64,000 bases of DNA, from assembly GCF_013449375.1 (NCBI RefSeq), contig NZ_JACDRR010000011.1, positions 62,001-126,000 of the forward strand, given 5' to 3'. The notes beneath the pieces were generated by a model. The model worked only from the letters and a program-made list of their open reading frames with translations. It did not search any database and had not been told where the DNA came from. The position numbers were made by a program, and so were the translations under genes. Of the stretch, positions 10,460 to 21,041 are shown in pieces. Numbering within the stretch: position 1 is the stretch's first letter; each line of letters starts with the position of its first letter. Origin of the DNA: Pectobacterium sp. CFBP8739. Its GTDB lineage: Bacteria; Pseudomonadota; Gammaproteobacteria; Enterobacterales; Enterobacteriaceae.

Positions 10460-10939
10460 TTACCGCAGTATAAAGGCCGTGAACAGAACATCAGTAACGA
10501 CCTGGTTAGGTTGGCCAGGAACTAATGGTGGGCTTAGCACTTGCTTAATTTGCTCTATCAATTTCTGTTTGCCTTGCTCATTAGCAAGGGCAATCGCGTC
10601 CTGACGAGACAATAATAATAACAGCCTGCTACGAACCTCTGGCAGATAATTAGTAAACCGTGTTCGCGTGGCTTCATCGGGCAAACGCAGTGTGAAACCC
10701 ACATATAGTACACGGTCAGGATCGTTATCTGCATTGACGAGATTAACGGTAAAGGTATCCAGCGGCATGAAAACAGGCTCTGGTGGTGGCGGTGCTTCCT
10801 GCTCGGCTGTTGCTGCATTTTTCTGATTTAATAGCCACCAAGCGGCACCCGCAGCACCAGTCGCAGCGAGAGCAACGATAATCAGTAGTATTAGCCAAAT
10901 AGACCGTTTACGTCTTGGTCGAACTTGCATATCAGACAT
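10460..10939 (-). CDS. fliL: Flagellar basal-body-associated protein FliL
   Basis: Single-span inner-membrane protein at the stator-rotor interface. It has a basic N-terminus (RPRRKRS), one transmembrane helix (about residues 15-37) and a periplasmic domain with [22 protein letters not shown] and the C-terminal [12 protein letters not shown], all typical of FliL. Start choice is uncertain. The ATG at 10939 gives MSDMQVRP and 159 residues. An in-frame TTG two codons upstream (10945) is better spaced (7 bases) from the only visible GGGA Shine-Dalgarno, so the natural start may be the TTG. It is the first gene of fliLMNOPQR. Confidence 0.93.
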   Translation of the reverse strand: MSDMQVRPRRKRSIWLILLIIVALAATGAAGAAWWLLNQKNAATAEQEAPPPPEPVFMPLDTFTVNLVNADNDPDRVLYVGFTLRLPDEATRTRFTNYLPEVRSRLLLLLSRQDAIALANEQGKQKLIEQIKQVLSPPLVPGQPNQVVTDVLFTAFILR

Positions 10940-11022
10940 AGCCAAAGAGGGTTCCCGTTACTTATTGATACTTATTACTGGATGAAACCAACAATAAATA
11001 AATGCGTAATGTCGATGATTAT

Positions 11023-11060
11023 CCTGCCTATTGCTATGTTCAATACAGAGAATAGGCAGG
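11023..11060 (-). terminator. Inverted repeat between fliK and fliL
   Basis: A perfect 10-base inverted repeat (CCTGCCTATT with AATAGGCAGG, 18-base loop) lies in the 155-base gap after fliK. No T tract follows on the minus strand, so it is a stable hairpin rather than a textbook intrinsic terminator. It may separate fliFGHIJK from fliLMNOPQR or protect the upstream RNA end. Confidence 0.45.
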
Positions 11061-11094
11061 GAAAACCGTGCTAACTTATTCGTTCACTTCATTT

Positions 11095-12432
11095 TCAGGC
11101 AAAGATATCAACGCCGTTGACCGATGATGCCATTGAATTTAACTGTTCTGGTACATGGAGTAATTCACCCGTGCCTTCTGCTGAATGACCAAATTGCTGC
11201 TGATAAGACGGGCCACGGCTATTGCCGTCGTTATTATTACTCGCCATTTGCTGTTGCCAGGCAGAGGAATCACTACCTACACTGCTCTGGCCAAGGTTAA
11301 TTCCGCTTTCTGCCATCGCATTACGCAGGTGGGGCAGTGCGGCTTCCAGTGCCGAACGAACTTGACTATTTGCAGATGCCAAATGAATCTGTGCCTGATT
11401 ATCATCAATTTTTAGGCTGATGTGGAGAGCACCTAATTCCTGCGGGTTTAAACGTAGCTCCGCGGTTTGCTGCCCATTACGGCTAAACATTACTATCTGC
11501 TGGCCTAATGCATCTTGCCATTGTGGTGATCCAAACGGTGCATTCAACTGTGCGCTTGTGGCCTGAGAGGCTGGCGTGGTTGTCCCTACTGATGCGGGGG
11601 GAACATGCATGGCTTGCACGACTGGTGCTGTTGTTTGAGATGCACTATTACCTGATGCGAGAACCTGTTCTGCTCCATTGCGATCGGCAGAAAAAGAGTG
11701 GGTTAATGCTTGCGCAACTTTTGCTGCATTATCATCGGCAGATTCTGCCGTTATTGATGTCTGAGAAGCTAGCTTGGTCGTATAAGGCAAACTGCGTGAG
11801 GTATCAGAGTTTTTATCTGATACCGCTGTATTTGGGACAGTCAAGGTGTTTAACAAGGTCGTCGCCAGCGTACTTTTGGTATTTTCATCCAAATCGTTTA
11901 GTACAGCAGTAGATGCCTCATTTTGACGTTTAGTATCAACGAGCGCAGGGATGTTTAATCCCGCATATTGTTCCACCGTCACCAGATTATCCGTAGATGC
12001 AGGTGTTTGTGTAGGAAGCGGTGCAGTCTGAAGCATGGCGAACAATGTTTGTATCGCCGTGTCATCGTCGCTTGTACTAGCGCTTTCTTTTTTGTCGAGA
12101 TCCTTAAATTTCGCCTGCTCAGCCATTTCTGGATTTTGCTTACCCGCAGTAATCGCGGTACCAGTAAGTGAACTGAATGAAGAGAGCAGGGTATTTAAAT
12201 CATCACGACTAAGGGATGTCCCTTCTTTCCCCAGCACGTCTAGCAGAGCGTCTTGGTCTGTTTTATCGAGATTAAGCGTCTTTTTATCCGATGTATCGGT
12301 TACTTGCGATATGTGTTTGCTCAACAGATCAACAAAATCTTTTGGTAGCTCGCCCTGTGTCAGAAGAGATGCAGAAGAACTGCTTGTATCACTACTGACA
12401 GTGGTCGCTATGGGTAACGCGGACAGATTCAT
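11095..12432 (-). CDS. fliK: Flagellar hook-length control protein FliK
   Basis: Secreted molecular ruler that sets hook length and switches export specificity. It has 445 residues, with a long low-complexity Ser/Thr/Ala/Gln-rich N-terminal region and a compact C-terminal domain. The C-terminal LNPQELGALHISLKIDDNQAQIHL is the conserved switch-domain core and contacts FlhB. Length and sequence of the N-terminal part vary widely in the family. The ATG overlaps the fliJ stop (ATGA). Confidence 0.95.
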   Translation of the reverse strand: MNLSALPIATTVSSDTSSSSASLLTQGELPKDFVDLLSKHISQVTDTSDKKTLNLDKTDQDALLDVLGKEGTSLSRDDLNTLLSSFSSLTGTAITAGKQNPEMAEQAKFKDLDKKESASTSDDDTAIQTLFAMLQTAPLPTQTPASTDNLVTVEQYAGLNIPALVDTKRQNEASTAVLNDLDENTKSTLATTLLNTLTVPNTAVSDKNSDTSRSLPYTTKLASQTSITAESADDNAAKVAQALTHSFSADRNGAEQVLASGNSASQTTAPVVQAMHVPPASVGTTTPASQATSAQLNAPFGSPQWQDALGQQIVMFSRNGQQTAELRLNPQELGALHISLKIDDNQAQIHLASANSQVRSALEAALPHLRNAMAESGINLGQSSVGSDSSAWQQQMASNNNDGNSRGPSYQQQFGHSAEGTGELLHVPEQLNSMASSVNGVDIFA

Positions 12433-12875
12433 GATTCTGCTTTCCTCTGTGAGGCCCGTTGGGCAAATTCATCCATTTGTTTTTGTTCTATTTTGTTTTC
12501 TTTGGCAAGTTGTCTTGTCAGTTCGCGATTTTGGAGTTTCTCAAAAGCATTCAAACGCTGTTGTTTTTCTTGCCAAGTCTTCATTGCTAAATCTAAACGT
12601 GATGTCCACTGCAAAAGCTGTTGTCTGTGTTGCTCAATTGCATTGTCCAGCGTCCGGATGAATTGTTGATAATTCTGCCAGCTATTATTTGCCATACCAG
12701 TAGACATCGTCGAGTTCAATTTTTGACGGTAGTCGTCCTGATAGTTTAACAGCATATTGAGTTGCTGCTGTGCTTGTAGGTGTGCTTGACGCACTTGTCC
12801 CAACTGGCTTGCCGCTTTCTCAACGTCCTTCTGTGCCAGTTCGCGTAGTGTAACCAGTGGTGACTGGGTTTTCAT
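12429..12875 (-). CDS. fliJ: Flagellar export protein FliJ
   Basis: Coiled-coil protein of 148 residues, rich in Gln, Leu, Lys and Glu with heptad spacing throughout, starting MKTQSPLVTLRELAQKDVEKAA. It sits as the stalk in the FliI hexamer and helps couple the ATPase to the export gate. It is placed between fliI and fliK as in other enterobacteria, 8 bases after fliI and coupled to fliK. Confidence 0.95.
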   Translation of the reverse strand: MKTQSPLVTLRELAQKDVEKAASQLGQVRQAHLQAQQQLNMLLNYQDDYRQKLNSTMSTGMANNSWQNYQQFIRTLDNAIEQHRQQLLQWTSRLDLAMKTWQEKQQRLNAFEKLQNRELTRQLAKENKIEQKQMDEFAQRASQRKAES

Positions 12876-12883
12876 CTGCTCTC

Positions 12884-14254
12884 CTACTCGTTACGAGGGA
12901 AAATAGTGTGCAACGCCTGGCAAGATTCTTCGTAGCTACTTTTTTCAAACATCCCCTGCTGCAAGAAAGCTTCCAAATGTGGATAGAGCCGAATGGCTCT
13001 GTCGAGCATAGGATCACTGCCTGCGGCGTAGGCACCAACACTGACTAAATCACGGTTACGTTGGTAACTGGATAATAACTGCTTAAACTGCCTTACAGAA
13101 GCATAGTGGTTTTCATCGATCAACGCGGTCATTGCACGGCTAATTGAGGCTTCAATATCTATTGCCGGATAATGACCTGATTCCGCCAATTGGCGTGACA
13201 ACACGATGTGCCCATCAAGAATAGCACGAGCTGAGTCAGCGATGGGATCTTGCTGATCGTCACCTTCCGTTAGAACAGTATAGAAGGCGGTAACAGAACC
13301 ACCTCCATGAATACCATTTCCTGCGCGTTCTACCAGCGCGGGTAATTTGGCGAAGACAGAGGGAGGGTATCCCTTGGTCGCCGGTGGTTCGCCAATGGCT
13401 AAAGCAATTTCACGTTGCGCCATAGCGTAACGCGTGAGCGAATCCATGATGAGTAGAACGTGATACCCGCGATCGCGAAAATCTTCTGCAATACGCGTGG
13501 CATACGCCGCCCCTTGCATTCTTAATAATGGAGACACATCCGCTGGCGCAGCAATAACGACGGAACGCGCACGCCCCTCTGTACCTAAAATATTCTCGAT
13601 AAAATCTTTTACTTCTCGGCCACGTTCGCCGATAAGGCCGACAACGATGACGTCAGCCTGAGTATAGCGCGCCATCATCCCCAGCAGCACACTTTTACCT
13701 ACCCCGGAACCAGCAAACAGACCCATTCGCTGCCCACGGCCTACGGTGAGCAGGGCGTTTATGGCACGGACACCCACGTCCAGAACACTTTCGATGGGTG
13801 TTCTCTGTAATGGGTTGAACGGTGGTGTAATCAGCGGTGCACGATAGCCTGTATCCGGTGCAGGTAAACCGTCCAGCGGTTTTGCGCTACCATCCAGCAC
13901 TCGACCAAGTAGTTCGGGGCCTAGTGGTAATTGTTTTCCCTGACTGCTGCTGTCTTGACCGACGCGGGCATAAACACGTGCGCCGGGGGTAATACCTTCA
14001 ACTTCTTCCAGCGGCATGAGAAAGAGTTTTTGCCCGTTGAAGCCGACCACTTCGCTTTCGATTTCTTCAACCTGAGAACCATTCTGCCGTTCGATGAGAC
14101 AGGTGGCCCCCAGTGGCATATGCAGCCCTGTCGCTTCCAATACCAAACCTGTTGCCCGGGTTAAACGGCCGTAACGACGCACCGACGGTGTGTCGTCAAT
14201 ACGCTTCTCAAATGAATCAAGAGAAGAAAGCCAGCGTCCGAGGCGTGAAGTCAT
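12884..14254 (-). CDS. fliI: Flagellum-specific export ATPase FliI
   Basis: F1-beta-like hexameric ATPase of 456 residues that energises export of flagellar subunits. The Walker A motif AGSGVGKS is at about residues 181-188, the Walker B region is [13 protein letters not shown], and [15 protein letters not shown] and [12 protein letters not shown] are also conserved. The ATG at 14254 (MTSRLGRW) overlaps the fliH stop (TGATG) and follows GGGAGAG by 6 bases. An adjacent ATG (14257) and an upstream TTG in the same frame are less likely. Confidence 0.97.
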   Translation of the reverse strand: MTSRLGRWLSSLDSFEKRIDDTPSVRRYGRLTRATGLVLEATGLHMPLGATCLIERQNGSQVEEIESEVVGFNGQKLFLMPLEEVEGITPGARVYARVGQDSSSQGKQLPLGPELLGRVLDGSAKPLDGLPAPDTGYRAPLITPPFNPLQRTPIESVLDVGVRAINALLTVGRGQRMGLFAGSGVGKSVLLGMMARYTQADVIVVGLIGERGREVKDFIENILGTEGRARSVVIAAPADVSPLLRMQGAAYATRIAEDFRDRGYHVLLIMDSLTRYAMAQREIALAIGEPPATKGYPPSVFAKLPALVERAGNGIHGGGSVTAFYTVLTEGDDQQDPIADSARAILDGHIVLSRQLAESGHYPAIDIEASISRAMTALIDENHYASVRQFKQLLSSYQRNRDLVSVGAYAAGSDPMLDRAIRLYPHLEAFLQQGMFEKSSYEESCQALHTIFPRNE

Positions 14255-14979
14255 CATAGCTCTCCCGGTGCGGCTAAACGGCAAAGCTCATGCCAGCGTG
14301 TTGCCAGGCTGGCATCCAGATCGCCTTCTTCCGCACTAACCTTACAGCCACCAGGGTGAAGTTGGCTGTCGGCAAGCAATCTCCAGCCATGCAAGCTGAG
14401 TGTCGGGCCCAAATACTGCTCTACGCGTTCCAGATCTGAAGGATGAACGCGTAGTTGCGTTTTACCCGAAAACATCGGTTCTTGCTGAATCAGTTGCTGT
14501 ATCTGACCGAGCAGCGCATTACCGTCGCAAACTGGAGGTTGCCCCAAAATCTGCTTAGCGGCAGTCAGAGCCAACTGCATCAGACGGGCTGGAATCACAC
14601 TGTCGAGTGTATCCAGCGTCTGCTGAAATTCGGTGACCATATTTTGCATCTGTTCGATGATCGGTTGCTGCTGCTGTAGGGCATTCTGCAAACCCTGCTG
14701 TTGCCCCTTGGCTAAACCTTCCTGATAGCCTGCGTCATAGCCTTGTTGGTGCCCTTGAGCAAAACCTGTTTCTCGCGCTTGCTGCATCGTGCTTTCACGC
14801 AGGGAAGCTAACTCGTCCTCAGCGGCTGAAAGGGCGCTTTCTTCAGTAAAACGCTCCATGTCAGGCAGCTCAGGCTCGTTATTGACCTGATAGCTTGGTA
14901 GGACTGGATTCGAAACGGGTTCGGCCAGATCGTTGAGCTTCCAGGGCTGCCAAGCCAGGTTCTTGGGGCCGTTAGACAT
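14254..14979 (-). CDS. fliH: Flagellar assembly protein FliH
   Basis: Regulator and stator-like partner of the FliI ATPase that also binds FliN. It has 241 residues. The middle region carries the typical repeat of Gly-spaced helices ([21 protein letters not shown]), i.e. GxxxG-like repeats. The C-terminal part has [15 protein letters not shown] and [20 protein letters not shown]. The ATG at 14979 overlaps the end of fliG by 8 bases and follows a GAGGA within fliG. The longer frame starting inside fliG is rejected. Confidence 0.96.
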   Translation of the reverse strand: MSNGPKNLAWQPWKLNDLAEPVSNPVLPSYQVNNEPELPDMERFTEESALSAAEDELASLRESTMQQARETGFAQGHQQGYDAGYQEGLAKGQQQGLQNALQQQQPIIEQMQNMVTEFQQTLDTLDSVIPARLMQLALTAAKQILGQPPVCDGNALLGQIQQLIQQEPMFSGKTQLRVHPSDLERVEQYLGPTLSLHGWRLLADSQLHPGGCKVSAEEGDLDASLATRWHELCRLAAPGEL

Positions 14980-15964
14980 AAGCATCCTCGCCGCCACCGA
15001 TAATCATTTCGCCGCTGTCTGCCAGACGACGAACGATAAGCAGAATGGCTTTCTGTTCGCTTTCGACCTGAGACATACGTACCGGGCCGCGAGTCGAGAG
15101 GTCGTCGCGAAGAATTTCTGCTGCACGCTGAGACATGTTGCGCAGGAATTTCTCGCGTAAAGGCTCTTCGGCACCTTTCAATGCCAACAGCAGAGACTCG
15201 GACTCGACTTCTTGCAGAAGACGCTGGATGCTGCGGTCGTCCACGTCCACCAGGTTTTCGAACAGGAACATTTCGTCGATGATTTTCTGTGCCAATTCGC
15301 CATCGAACTCGCGTACGGCATCAATAACCGCTTCTTCCTGCTGTGTTTTCATCAGGTTGATAATTTCAGCCGCAGTACGAACACCACCCATCTTGCTGCG
15401 TTTGAGGTTCTGGCCATCCAGCAAGCCATTCAGAACGTCTGTCAATTCTGCCAGTGCGGAAGGCTGAACACCACCGAAGGTTGCAATACGCAGCATAACG
15501 TCATGGCGCAGCCGTTCGTCAAACAACGCTAAGATATCGGCAGCCTGAGCGCGTTTCAGGTGTACCAGAATGGTTGCGATAATCTGTGGGTGTTCGTCGC
15601 GGATAAGGTCTGCGGCAATCTGCGGTTCCATAAAGTTGAGCGTTTCCATCCCACTGGATGTTTCGCGACTTTCCAGAATATCTTCTAACAGACTAGACGC
15701 GCGTTCTTCACCAAGCGCTTTGACAAGCACTGAACGAAGATAGTCGCTGGCATTCACGCTGAGCGCGGCATATTGTTCTGAATCTGCCTCAAATTCTCGC
15801 AGGATTTCGAGTAACTGCTGCTGTGATACTTGCCGCATGTTCGCCATTGCAGAACTGAGATGTTGTACTTCTTTGGTCGAAAGATGAGTAAATACCTCTG
15901 CGGCGCGGTCTTCACCAATAGTCATCAATAAAATGGCGCTTTTTTCGGTTCCAGTCAGGTTCAT
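14972..15964 (-). CDS. fliG: Flagellar motor switch protein FliG
   Basis: Rotor protein of 330 residues that bridges the MS ring and C ring and transmits stator torque. It starts [24 protein letters not shown]. The middle contains [13 protein letters not shown] (the EHPQ motif), and the C-terminal domain holds the charged torque helix with [16 protein letters not shown]. The ATG overlaps the fliF stop (ATGA). Confidence 0.97.
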   Translation of the reverse strand: MNLTGTEKSAILLMTIGEDRAAEVFTHLSTKEVQHLSSAMANMRQVSQQQLLEILREFEADSEQYAALSVNASDYLRSVLVKALGEERASSLLEDILESRETSSGMETLNFMEPQIAADLIRDEHPQIIATILVHLKRAQAADILALFDERLRHDVMLRIATFGGVQPSALAELTDVLNGLLDGQNLKRSKMGGVRTAAEIINLMKTQQEEAVIDAVREFDGELAQKIIDEMFLFENLVDVDDRSIQRLLQEVESESLLLALKGAEEPLREKFLRNMSQRAAEILRDDLSTRGPVRMSQVESEQKAILLIVRRLADSGEMIIGGGEDAYV

Positions 15965-17658
15965 AGTTCGTTACTCATCCATTGACGAATGACCAGAGCG
16001 ACAACGCGTGGGTCGTTCTCTGCCAGTTCACGTATGCGGTTACTTTGCATTTCTGCATTGACACGTTGTTGCGATTTCCGCTGTTGTTCAACTTCCGAGC
16101 TACTCAGGTTGACCATAACATCGTTGTCTGCACTTTGAGACAGAGTAGCCGCTGCCAGTGCCGCTTCTTGCTGCTGTGCTTTTCTCTGCAATTGTGGACG
16201 AACCAGTTTACGCCACAGGATCCAAGCAACGATAAGCACTAGCAACCAGCGACCCGCTTCCATCAGGAGATCGAAGAATGCCTGTTTTTGCCAGAAGGGG
16301 AGTTCGCCAGAACCGTCGGTACTGTCCATAAATGGCGTATTCACGACATTTAATGTATCACCGCGTTCAGCAGAAAAGCCCATAGCTTCACGTGCTACTG
16401 TTTCAATCTGTTTGATCTGCTCTTCCGTCAGTGCAACTGGTTTGCCATCTGCACCAGGAGGCTGGTAGTTAACAATAACGGCCGCAGACAAGCGCTTTAC
16501 ACCACCTGTGCTGTGTTTGGTATGTAAAATCGTCTTGTCGACTTCATAGTTGGTTGTTGCATCATTGCGAACGTTTGATGTTTGAATAACGGTATTTGCA
16601 TTTGCCGCATTGTTTTGGTTCTGCTGGCCAGCCTGATTGTTAGCATTAGCATTATTTGGCGGTGTTGCGATAGGCGCTGTAGGCGCTGGTGTAGGTTGAT
16701 TGGTTAATGCGCCTGGAACGCCGCCGACATTCGGGCCTCCTCTTTGCTCACTTTGGCTGGTTTGCTGAGAGCGAACTGCCGCTTTATCTGGCGGTTGGTT
16801 GGGTTGGTACTGCTCGTCAGTTTGTTCGCGGGCAGAGAAATCAATTTGTGCGGTGACCTGGGCATGTACATTACCCATACCAACCATCGGCGCGATGATT
16901 GACTCTATGCGGCGTTGGTACATCGCCTCAACTTCGTTACTGTATTTAAGCTGTGCGGCATTCAGATCGCGGCCGCTGCCGCCAGCCTGAGTTAATAGAC
17001 GCCCAGTTTGATCAACGACTGTAACATTATCTGGTGGAAGGCCAGCAACACTGCTGGAAACCATATAAACGATGGAATTGATTTGCCCTTCATCTAATGC
17101 CCGACCCGGCTGTAATGTCAGGGTGACGGAAGAAGAGGGGGCTTTTTGCTCACGAACGAACAGTGAAGGCTTCGGTATAGCAAGATGAACTCGCGCATTC
17201 TGAACGGGGCCAAGCGTTTCTATCGTTCTGGACAGTTCACCTTCCAGCGCACGCTGGTAATTAATCTGCTCGCTGAATTGGCTGATGCCAAATTTTTCTT
17301 GATCGAGCAATTCGAAGCCCACTGCGCCGCCTTTTGGCAGCCCCAATTGAGCAAGTCGGAGTCGGGTCTCATAGACATTTGCAGCGGGAATCATAATCGC
17401 CCCGCCATTTTCCGCAAATCGATAAGGGATATTCAGCTTTGTTAATTCGCTGACAATCGCACCGCCGTCCCGGTCATTGATGTTGCTATAGAGAACCCGA
17501 TAATCAGGACCTTTGGCCCATAGCGTTAAAGCCACGACAATGGCAATGGCTGCAGCTGCTGCAATCAGTAGCGGAATCTTCGGATTGGCGCGTAACCGGT
17601 TGAGTATTTCGCCAAAGCTATTTTTACCGGTAGCGGCGCCGGTTAATGAGGCGTTCAT
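15961..17658 (-). CDS. fliF: Flagellar MS-ring protein FliF
   Basis: Inner-membrane ring protein of 565 residues and first gene of the fliFGHIJK unit. It has an N-terminal transmembrane helix at about 27-48, a large periplasmic region with ring-building motifs ([20 protein letters not shown] is at about residues 105-123), a Pro/Asn/Gln-rich linker near 300-360, a second transmembrane helix near 470, and a C-terminal FliG-binding tail ending [13 protein letters not shown]. It is divergent from fliE across 260 bases. Confidence 0.97.
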   Translation of the reverse strand: MNASLTGAATGKNSFGEILNRLRANPKIPLLIAAAAAIAIVVALTLWAKGPDYRVLYSNINDRDGGAIVSELTKLNIPYRFAENGGAIMIPAANVYETRLRLAQLGLPKGGAVGFELLDQEKFGISQFSEQINYQRALEGELSRTIETLGPVQNARVHLAIPKPSLFVREQKAPSSSVTLTLQPGRALDEGQINSIVYMVSSSVAGLPPDNVTVVDQTGRLLTQAGGSGRDLNAAQLKYSNEVEAMYQRRIESIIAPMVGMGNVHAQVTAQIDFSAREQTDEQYQPNQPPDKAAVRSQQTSQSEQRGGPNVGGVPGALTNQPTPAPTAPIATPPNNANANNQAGQQNQNNAANANTVIQTSNVRNDATTNYEVDKTILHTKHSTGGVKRLSAAVIVNYQPPGADGKPVALTEEQIKQIETVAREAMGFSAERGDTLNVVNTPFMDSTDGSGELPFWQKQAFFDLLMEAGRWLLVLIVAWILWRKLVRPQLQRKAQQQEAALAAATLSQSADNDVMVNLSSSEVEQQRKSQQRVNAEMQSNRIRELAENDPRVVALVIRQWMSNEL

Positions 17659-17781
17659 ACTCTATCTCTGCTTGGTTGTTGAACGATATACTTAACGTTG
17701 TGACGTGACAAAACAGAACTCCCTGATTGCGCAATCAATAAAACATTTCGCCTACATTTGTGGGCATGTCATTATTTTCCG

Positions 17782-17807
17782 TAAAAGAAAAATCGATGGG
17801 TCGATAA
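17782..17807 (+). promoter_or_regulatory. Possible sigma-28 promoter for fliE
   Basis: TAAAAGAA - 10 bases - GTCGATAA, reading towards fliE and ending about 112 bases before its ATG. The spacer is one base shorter than the consensus 11. FlhDC-dependent class 2 promoters are expected in this 260-base divergent fliF/fliE region, but I cannot define FlhDC sites by eye. Confidence 0.4.
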
Positions 17808-17918
17808 GGTGGCATTTTTCGCGCTAATTGTGCGATTTATCTGAAAAGCTGTGTGATAGGGTAATGCTGTCATAGAAAATGCATAAGTAGTCTACTCTGT
17901 ATGATGTAGTGAGGTGTT

Positions 17919-18233
17919 ATGTCAGTTCAAGGTATTGATGGTGTTTTACAGCAAATGCAGGTCAAAGCTCTGCAGGCTGCTGACACGCCAATAGCCAGAC
18001 CATCGGTAGAACCTGGTTTTGCCAGTGAGCTGAAGGCTGCGATCGATAAGATCAGCGACACGCAGCAGACGGCTCGTACGCAGGCTGAAAAATTTACCTT
18101 GGGTGTACCGGGCGTGGCATTGAATGATGTGATGGTGGATTTGCAGAAATCATCCATTTCAATGCAGATGGGCATTCAGGTGCGTAATAAACTGGTATCT
18201 GCGTACCAGGAAGTGATGAATATGTCTGTTTGA
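17919..18233 (+). CDS. fliE: Flagellar hook-basal body junction protein FliE
   Basis: Small rod-base protein of 104 residues joining the MS ring to the rod. It starts [20 protein letters not shown] and ends with the diagnostic [41 protein letters not shown] precedes the tail. It is a single-gene unit, divergent from fliF and convergent with fliT, and is followed by a long inverted repeat. Confidence 0.97.
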   Translation: MSVQGIDGVLQQMQVKALQAADTPIARPSVEPGFASELKAAIDKISDTQQTARTQAEKFTLGVPGVALNDVMVDLQKSSISMQMGIQVRNKLVSAYQEVMNMSV

Positions 18234-18270
18234 TGTCGTCTAATGACATCAACCTGCAGCTAGCAAAGCC

Positions 18271-18314
18271 ATTGTGCGTAATCTCACGGCTAATGCAATG
18301 AAATTACGCACAAT
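18271..18314. repeat. Perfect 12-base inverted repeat between fliE and fliT
   Basis: ATTGTGCGTAAT and ATTACGCACAAT are exact reverse complements around a 20-base centre. The following CTTTATTTATG is only weakly T-rich, so this may be the fliE terminator or a symmetric protein-binding site. Confidence 0.6.
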
Positions 18315-18446
18315 CTTTATTTATGCCGACTTCCCGCTTGTGTCTATTCTTTGTCTCCACGTCTTCTAATCTTCACATTCTTAACGCGTACTCATTTCGT
18401 TATACCGATAGTCTGAGCATGCAGAGTAAAAGCACCGCTTGTGGGT

Positions 18447-18484
18447 AAAAAAATGCGCCCGTATCAGGTGAAGATAGGGGCGCG
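18447..18484 (-). terminator. Intrinsic terminator after fliT
   Basis: Read on the minus strand, GCGCCCC pairs with GGGCGC and is followed by a T7 run. It ends the fliDST unit 26 bases after the fliT stop. Confidence 0.8.
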
Positions 18485-18509
18485 AGTATCATATATAACG
18501 AGGATGGAA

Positions 18510-18890
18510 TTATGAACCTGGCTCACCGGGAGCGGGTTCACCTGGTAGCAGTCGCTGGCCTGCAAATTCACCATAAGTCGTATTAATTGACTTTCGCTTC
18601 AGTGACTGCCCCATTAACGAACTTAACTCGTCCATCCGCTTCTGCAGAAGTTGTTTTACTTTCGCTTCATTATCCATCACTTCCTGCAAAATCTGCCGCA
18701 GATGCAAACGCATCACGCTGTCAATTTCGTCAGGAATTGGCGCATTAACTAAGCCTTCGACGGACTGAACATAAACAATCTCTTGCTCAACCAACGTATC
18801 CCACTGGCCGCTCACGGCCAAATGGAGAATTTTTTGACTCAGAGACAAAAGCTGTTGGTAATCTTTTAGAAGCCGATGGGGGGAGGCCAT
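18510..18890 (-). CDS. fliT: Flagellar chaperone / FlhDC antagonist FliT
   Basis: Export chaperone of 126 residues for the cap protein FliD; in the enterobacterial family it also binds FlhD4C2. It is an all-helical small protein with SGQWDTLVEQEIVYVQSVE early and LQEVMDNEAKVKQLLQKRMD in the core, the best conserved part. The C-terminal tail is Pro/Gly-rich (GEPAPGEPGS). Its ATG shares a base with the fliS stop. Confidence 0.95.
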   Translation of the reverse strand: MASPHRLLKDYQQLLSLSQKILHLAVSGQWDTLVEQEIVYVQSVEGLVNAPIPDEIDSVMRLHLRQILQEVMDNEAKVKQLLQKRMDELSSLMGQSLKRKSINTTYGEFAGQRLLPGEPAPGEPGS

Positions 18891-19300
18891 TAACGTACTT
18901 CCTGCTCTGGTTTGTAATTAGGGCCGATTTGCCGCCAGGCATCAGCGATATTTTCCAACAACACTTCAACTTCTTCTATTGCTTTGGGATCGTTATGTAA
19001 ATTGGCAATCAACAAACGCTGAGACATGTAGTCGTACAGGGCAGACAAATTTTCAACAAGCTCTCCCCCTCTGTCCATATCCAGCCCAGCTTTGAGCCCG
19101 TTATTGATAATGTTGATCGCTTTAGATAACGCCATGCCTTTGCCCGGGATATCGCCTTGCTCCATGAGAATACGCGCACGCACCATTGCACTGCGCGCAC
19201 CATCAAACAACATGACGATAAGCTGGTGTGGGCTTGCGCTCATCACACTGCTTTCAAGGCCTACCTGAGCGTAGGCTTGGCTGCCTTTCATATTGTACAT
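18890..19300 (-). CDS. fliS: Flagellin export chaperone FliS
   Basis: Chaperone of 136 residues that caps the C-terminus of FliC before export. The start MYNMKGSQAYAQVGLESSV, MSASPHQLIVMLFDGA and the NLHNDPKAIEEV segment identify it. The ATG at 19300 is 7 bases after an AGG; a GTG one codon earlier is in frame but too close to it. It lies between fliD and fliT in the fliDST operon. Confidence 0.96.
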   Translation of the reverse strand: MYNMKGSQAYAQVGLESSVMSASPHQLIVMLFDGARSAMVRARILMEQGDIPGKGMALSKAINIINNGLKAGLDMDRGGELVENLSALYDYMSQRLLIANLHNDPKAIEEVEVLLENIADAWRQIGPNYKPEQEVR

Positions 19301-19329
19301 CACGCTACCTATCTTTCTTTCATCGGAAT

Positions 19330-20757
19330 TTAGAGCTTAGAGAACAGGCTGGTCAATTGGTTAGTTGTACTATTCATACCAGACATCGCTTTATCCAAGT
19401 CAGTAAACTGTTTTTGATAACGAGCTATCGTTTCTTCGATGCTGTTAGTGACGCGAGTTAATTGGGTATCTAATTTTTTTATTGTACTGTCGAGACCATC
19501 CTGCTTGGTTTTAATAACACCATCGATGTTATCAAGCAGCGACTTCATATAAGTTCGGGTCTGTGTTGCGAAACCCGTCTTATCGCTATCACCAACAAAG
19601 AATTCCCTAACTTTACCTGGTTCGTCTTTTAAGGCTTTATCTAGTTTCGTATCGCTGATTTCCAGCTTACCGGTTTTAGCGTTCTGAGTAATACCCAGAT
19701 CGGCCAGAATGCGGAATTCACCGCCTTGGGGCTGAAGTGTCGTTAATTGTTGCTTAAGCTTGTTCTGGATTTCACGAACGGTTGAGTCACCAATCAAAGC
19801 ACCATTGGTCGCGTTTTGATCTTCGCCAGGCTTAACTGGAGTAAATTTAGTTTGTGCAATGACAGTGTCTTGCAGTGCATTATAGGCATCTACCCACGCT
19901 TTAACAGCATCTTTCATGCCAGTAATATCTTGCGTAACGCTCAGTGTTTCTGGTTTATCTGTTTCTGTTTTTGCCTGTAGGGTTAATGTAACCCCTTCCA
20001 GCGCATCCTCGATCGTATTGCTTTGGCGCTCGATAGTAATACCATTGGCGACGATGACAGCGTTCTGCGCGGCGACTTTCTCGGTAGTTGTTCCAAGAAG
20101 ACTATCACTGTCACTTAGCGTCATCTTACTCTCTGTCCCGCTATTTTTTGCGGTTAACATTAAGTAGTACTCATTATCTTTGGCTTTAACAATACTGGCA
20201 GTCACTGAGCCATTCGCTTTGTTGATGGCATCACGAACATCATTGAGTGATGTAGTGCCTGCTTTAATATCTATTTCCAATGATTTTTGGGTTTGCCCCG
20301 TAGTGGTGCCCGGGGTTGGAAATTTACCGTTATCTTGCGTAATGACAAGTTTTGTATCTGTGGCACTCAGTGCGTCTGTTGCACTGGTTTTAGCCGCAGA
20401 AGTGATTGAATGCGCTTGGGCTAAATGTTGTACTTCAACGGTGTAGGTGCCAGCAGCCGCCTTACTACTTGTCGTTGCGGTAAAAGCTTTGTTTGTACTT
20501 GATATACTCGTATTAGTAATGCCATCAATCGAACCTTTGACAATGCCGAATGATTCAGATTTTGCCAACGCATTGTTCGCCGTGTTCAATTTATCCAGCG
20601 CACTTTTTAACGCACTTACACCATTGACCTGTGCTTTAAAACTGGCTTGCTGCGTTTTTATGGGGGTAAGTCGCTGATTTTCAGCTGTTCTTAAGTTGTT
20701 TAGCAGCGTCGTTAAATCCAGGCCAGAGCCTACACCTAATGAGGAAATGGTTGCCAT
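19330..20757 (-). CDS. fliD: Flagellar filament cap protein FliD (HAP2)
   Basis: Filament cap of 475 residues under which flagellin folds. It starts MATISSLGVGSGLDLTTLL, the classic N-terminal motif; the middle is variable, and the C-terminal coiled part has YQKQFTDLDKAMSGMNSTT. It is transcribed divergently from fliC. Its own sigma-28 promoter lies 45-71 bases upstream. Confidence 0.97.
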   Translation of the reverse strand: MATISSLGVGSGLDLTTLLNNLRTAENQRLTPIKTQQASFKAQVNGVSALKSALDKLNTANNALAKSESFGIVKGSIDGITNTSISSTNKAFTATTSSKAAAGTYTVEVQHLAQAHSITSAAKTSATDALSATDTKLVITQDNGKFPTPGTTTGQTQKSLEIDIKAGTTSLNDVRDAINKANGSVTASIVKAKDNEYYLMLTAKNSGTESKMTLSDSDSLLGTTTEKVAAQNAVIVANGITIERQSNTIEDALEGVTLTLQAKTETDKPETLSVTQDITGMKDAVKAWVDAYNALQDTVIAQTKFTPVKPGEDQNATNGALIGDSTVREIQNKLKQQLTTLQPQGGEFRILADLGITQNAKTGKLEISDTKLDKALKDEPGKVREFFVGDSDKTGFATQTRTYMKSLLDNIDGVIKTKQDGLDSTIKKLDTQLTRVTNSIEETIARYQKQFTDLDKAMSGMNSTTNQLTSLFSKL

Positions 20758-20801
20758 GATAGAATCCTTGTCTTGTCCAGAATCATTGGTCTACCTAATG
20801 C

Positions 20802-20828
20802 ATATCGGCAGAGTTAGGAATAAGTTTA
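20802..20828 (-). promoter_or_regulatory. Sigma-28 promoter for fliDST
   Basis: On the minus strand TAAACTTA - 11 bases - GCCGATAT, a close match to TAAAGTTT-N11-GCCGATAA with exact spacing, about 45 bases before the fliD start. Confidence 0.85.
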
Positions 20829-20944
20829 ACATTAACGTCGATGTGATGTCGGTGTTGCTCAAGTAAGTGGGGCATTGGTTACAGATGCGTGGGATGAAAA
20901 CACGCACTGATTGTTGTTCTCCTAAAAATTTTTGGCAAAAAAAT

Positions 20945-20971
20945 TAAAGCTTCTGAAAAGTGTTCCGATAA
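20945..20971 (+). promoter_or_regulatory. Sigma-28 promoter for fliC
   Basis: TAAAGCTT - 11 bases - TCCGATAA, nearly the consensus FliA promoter, 70 bases upstream of the fliC ATG. It is the best sigma-28 match in the window, as expected for the main flagellin. Confidence 0.92.
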
Positions 20972-21041
20972 ATGTTAGCGACGGGGATGAACCCGTGGGT
21001 CTAACCCGAAACTTACATCTCATCGATTAAGGAAATCTATT

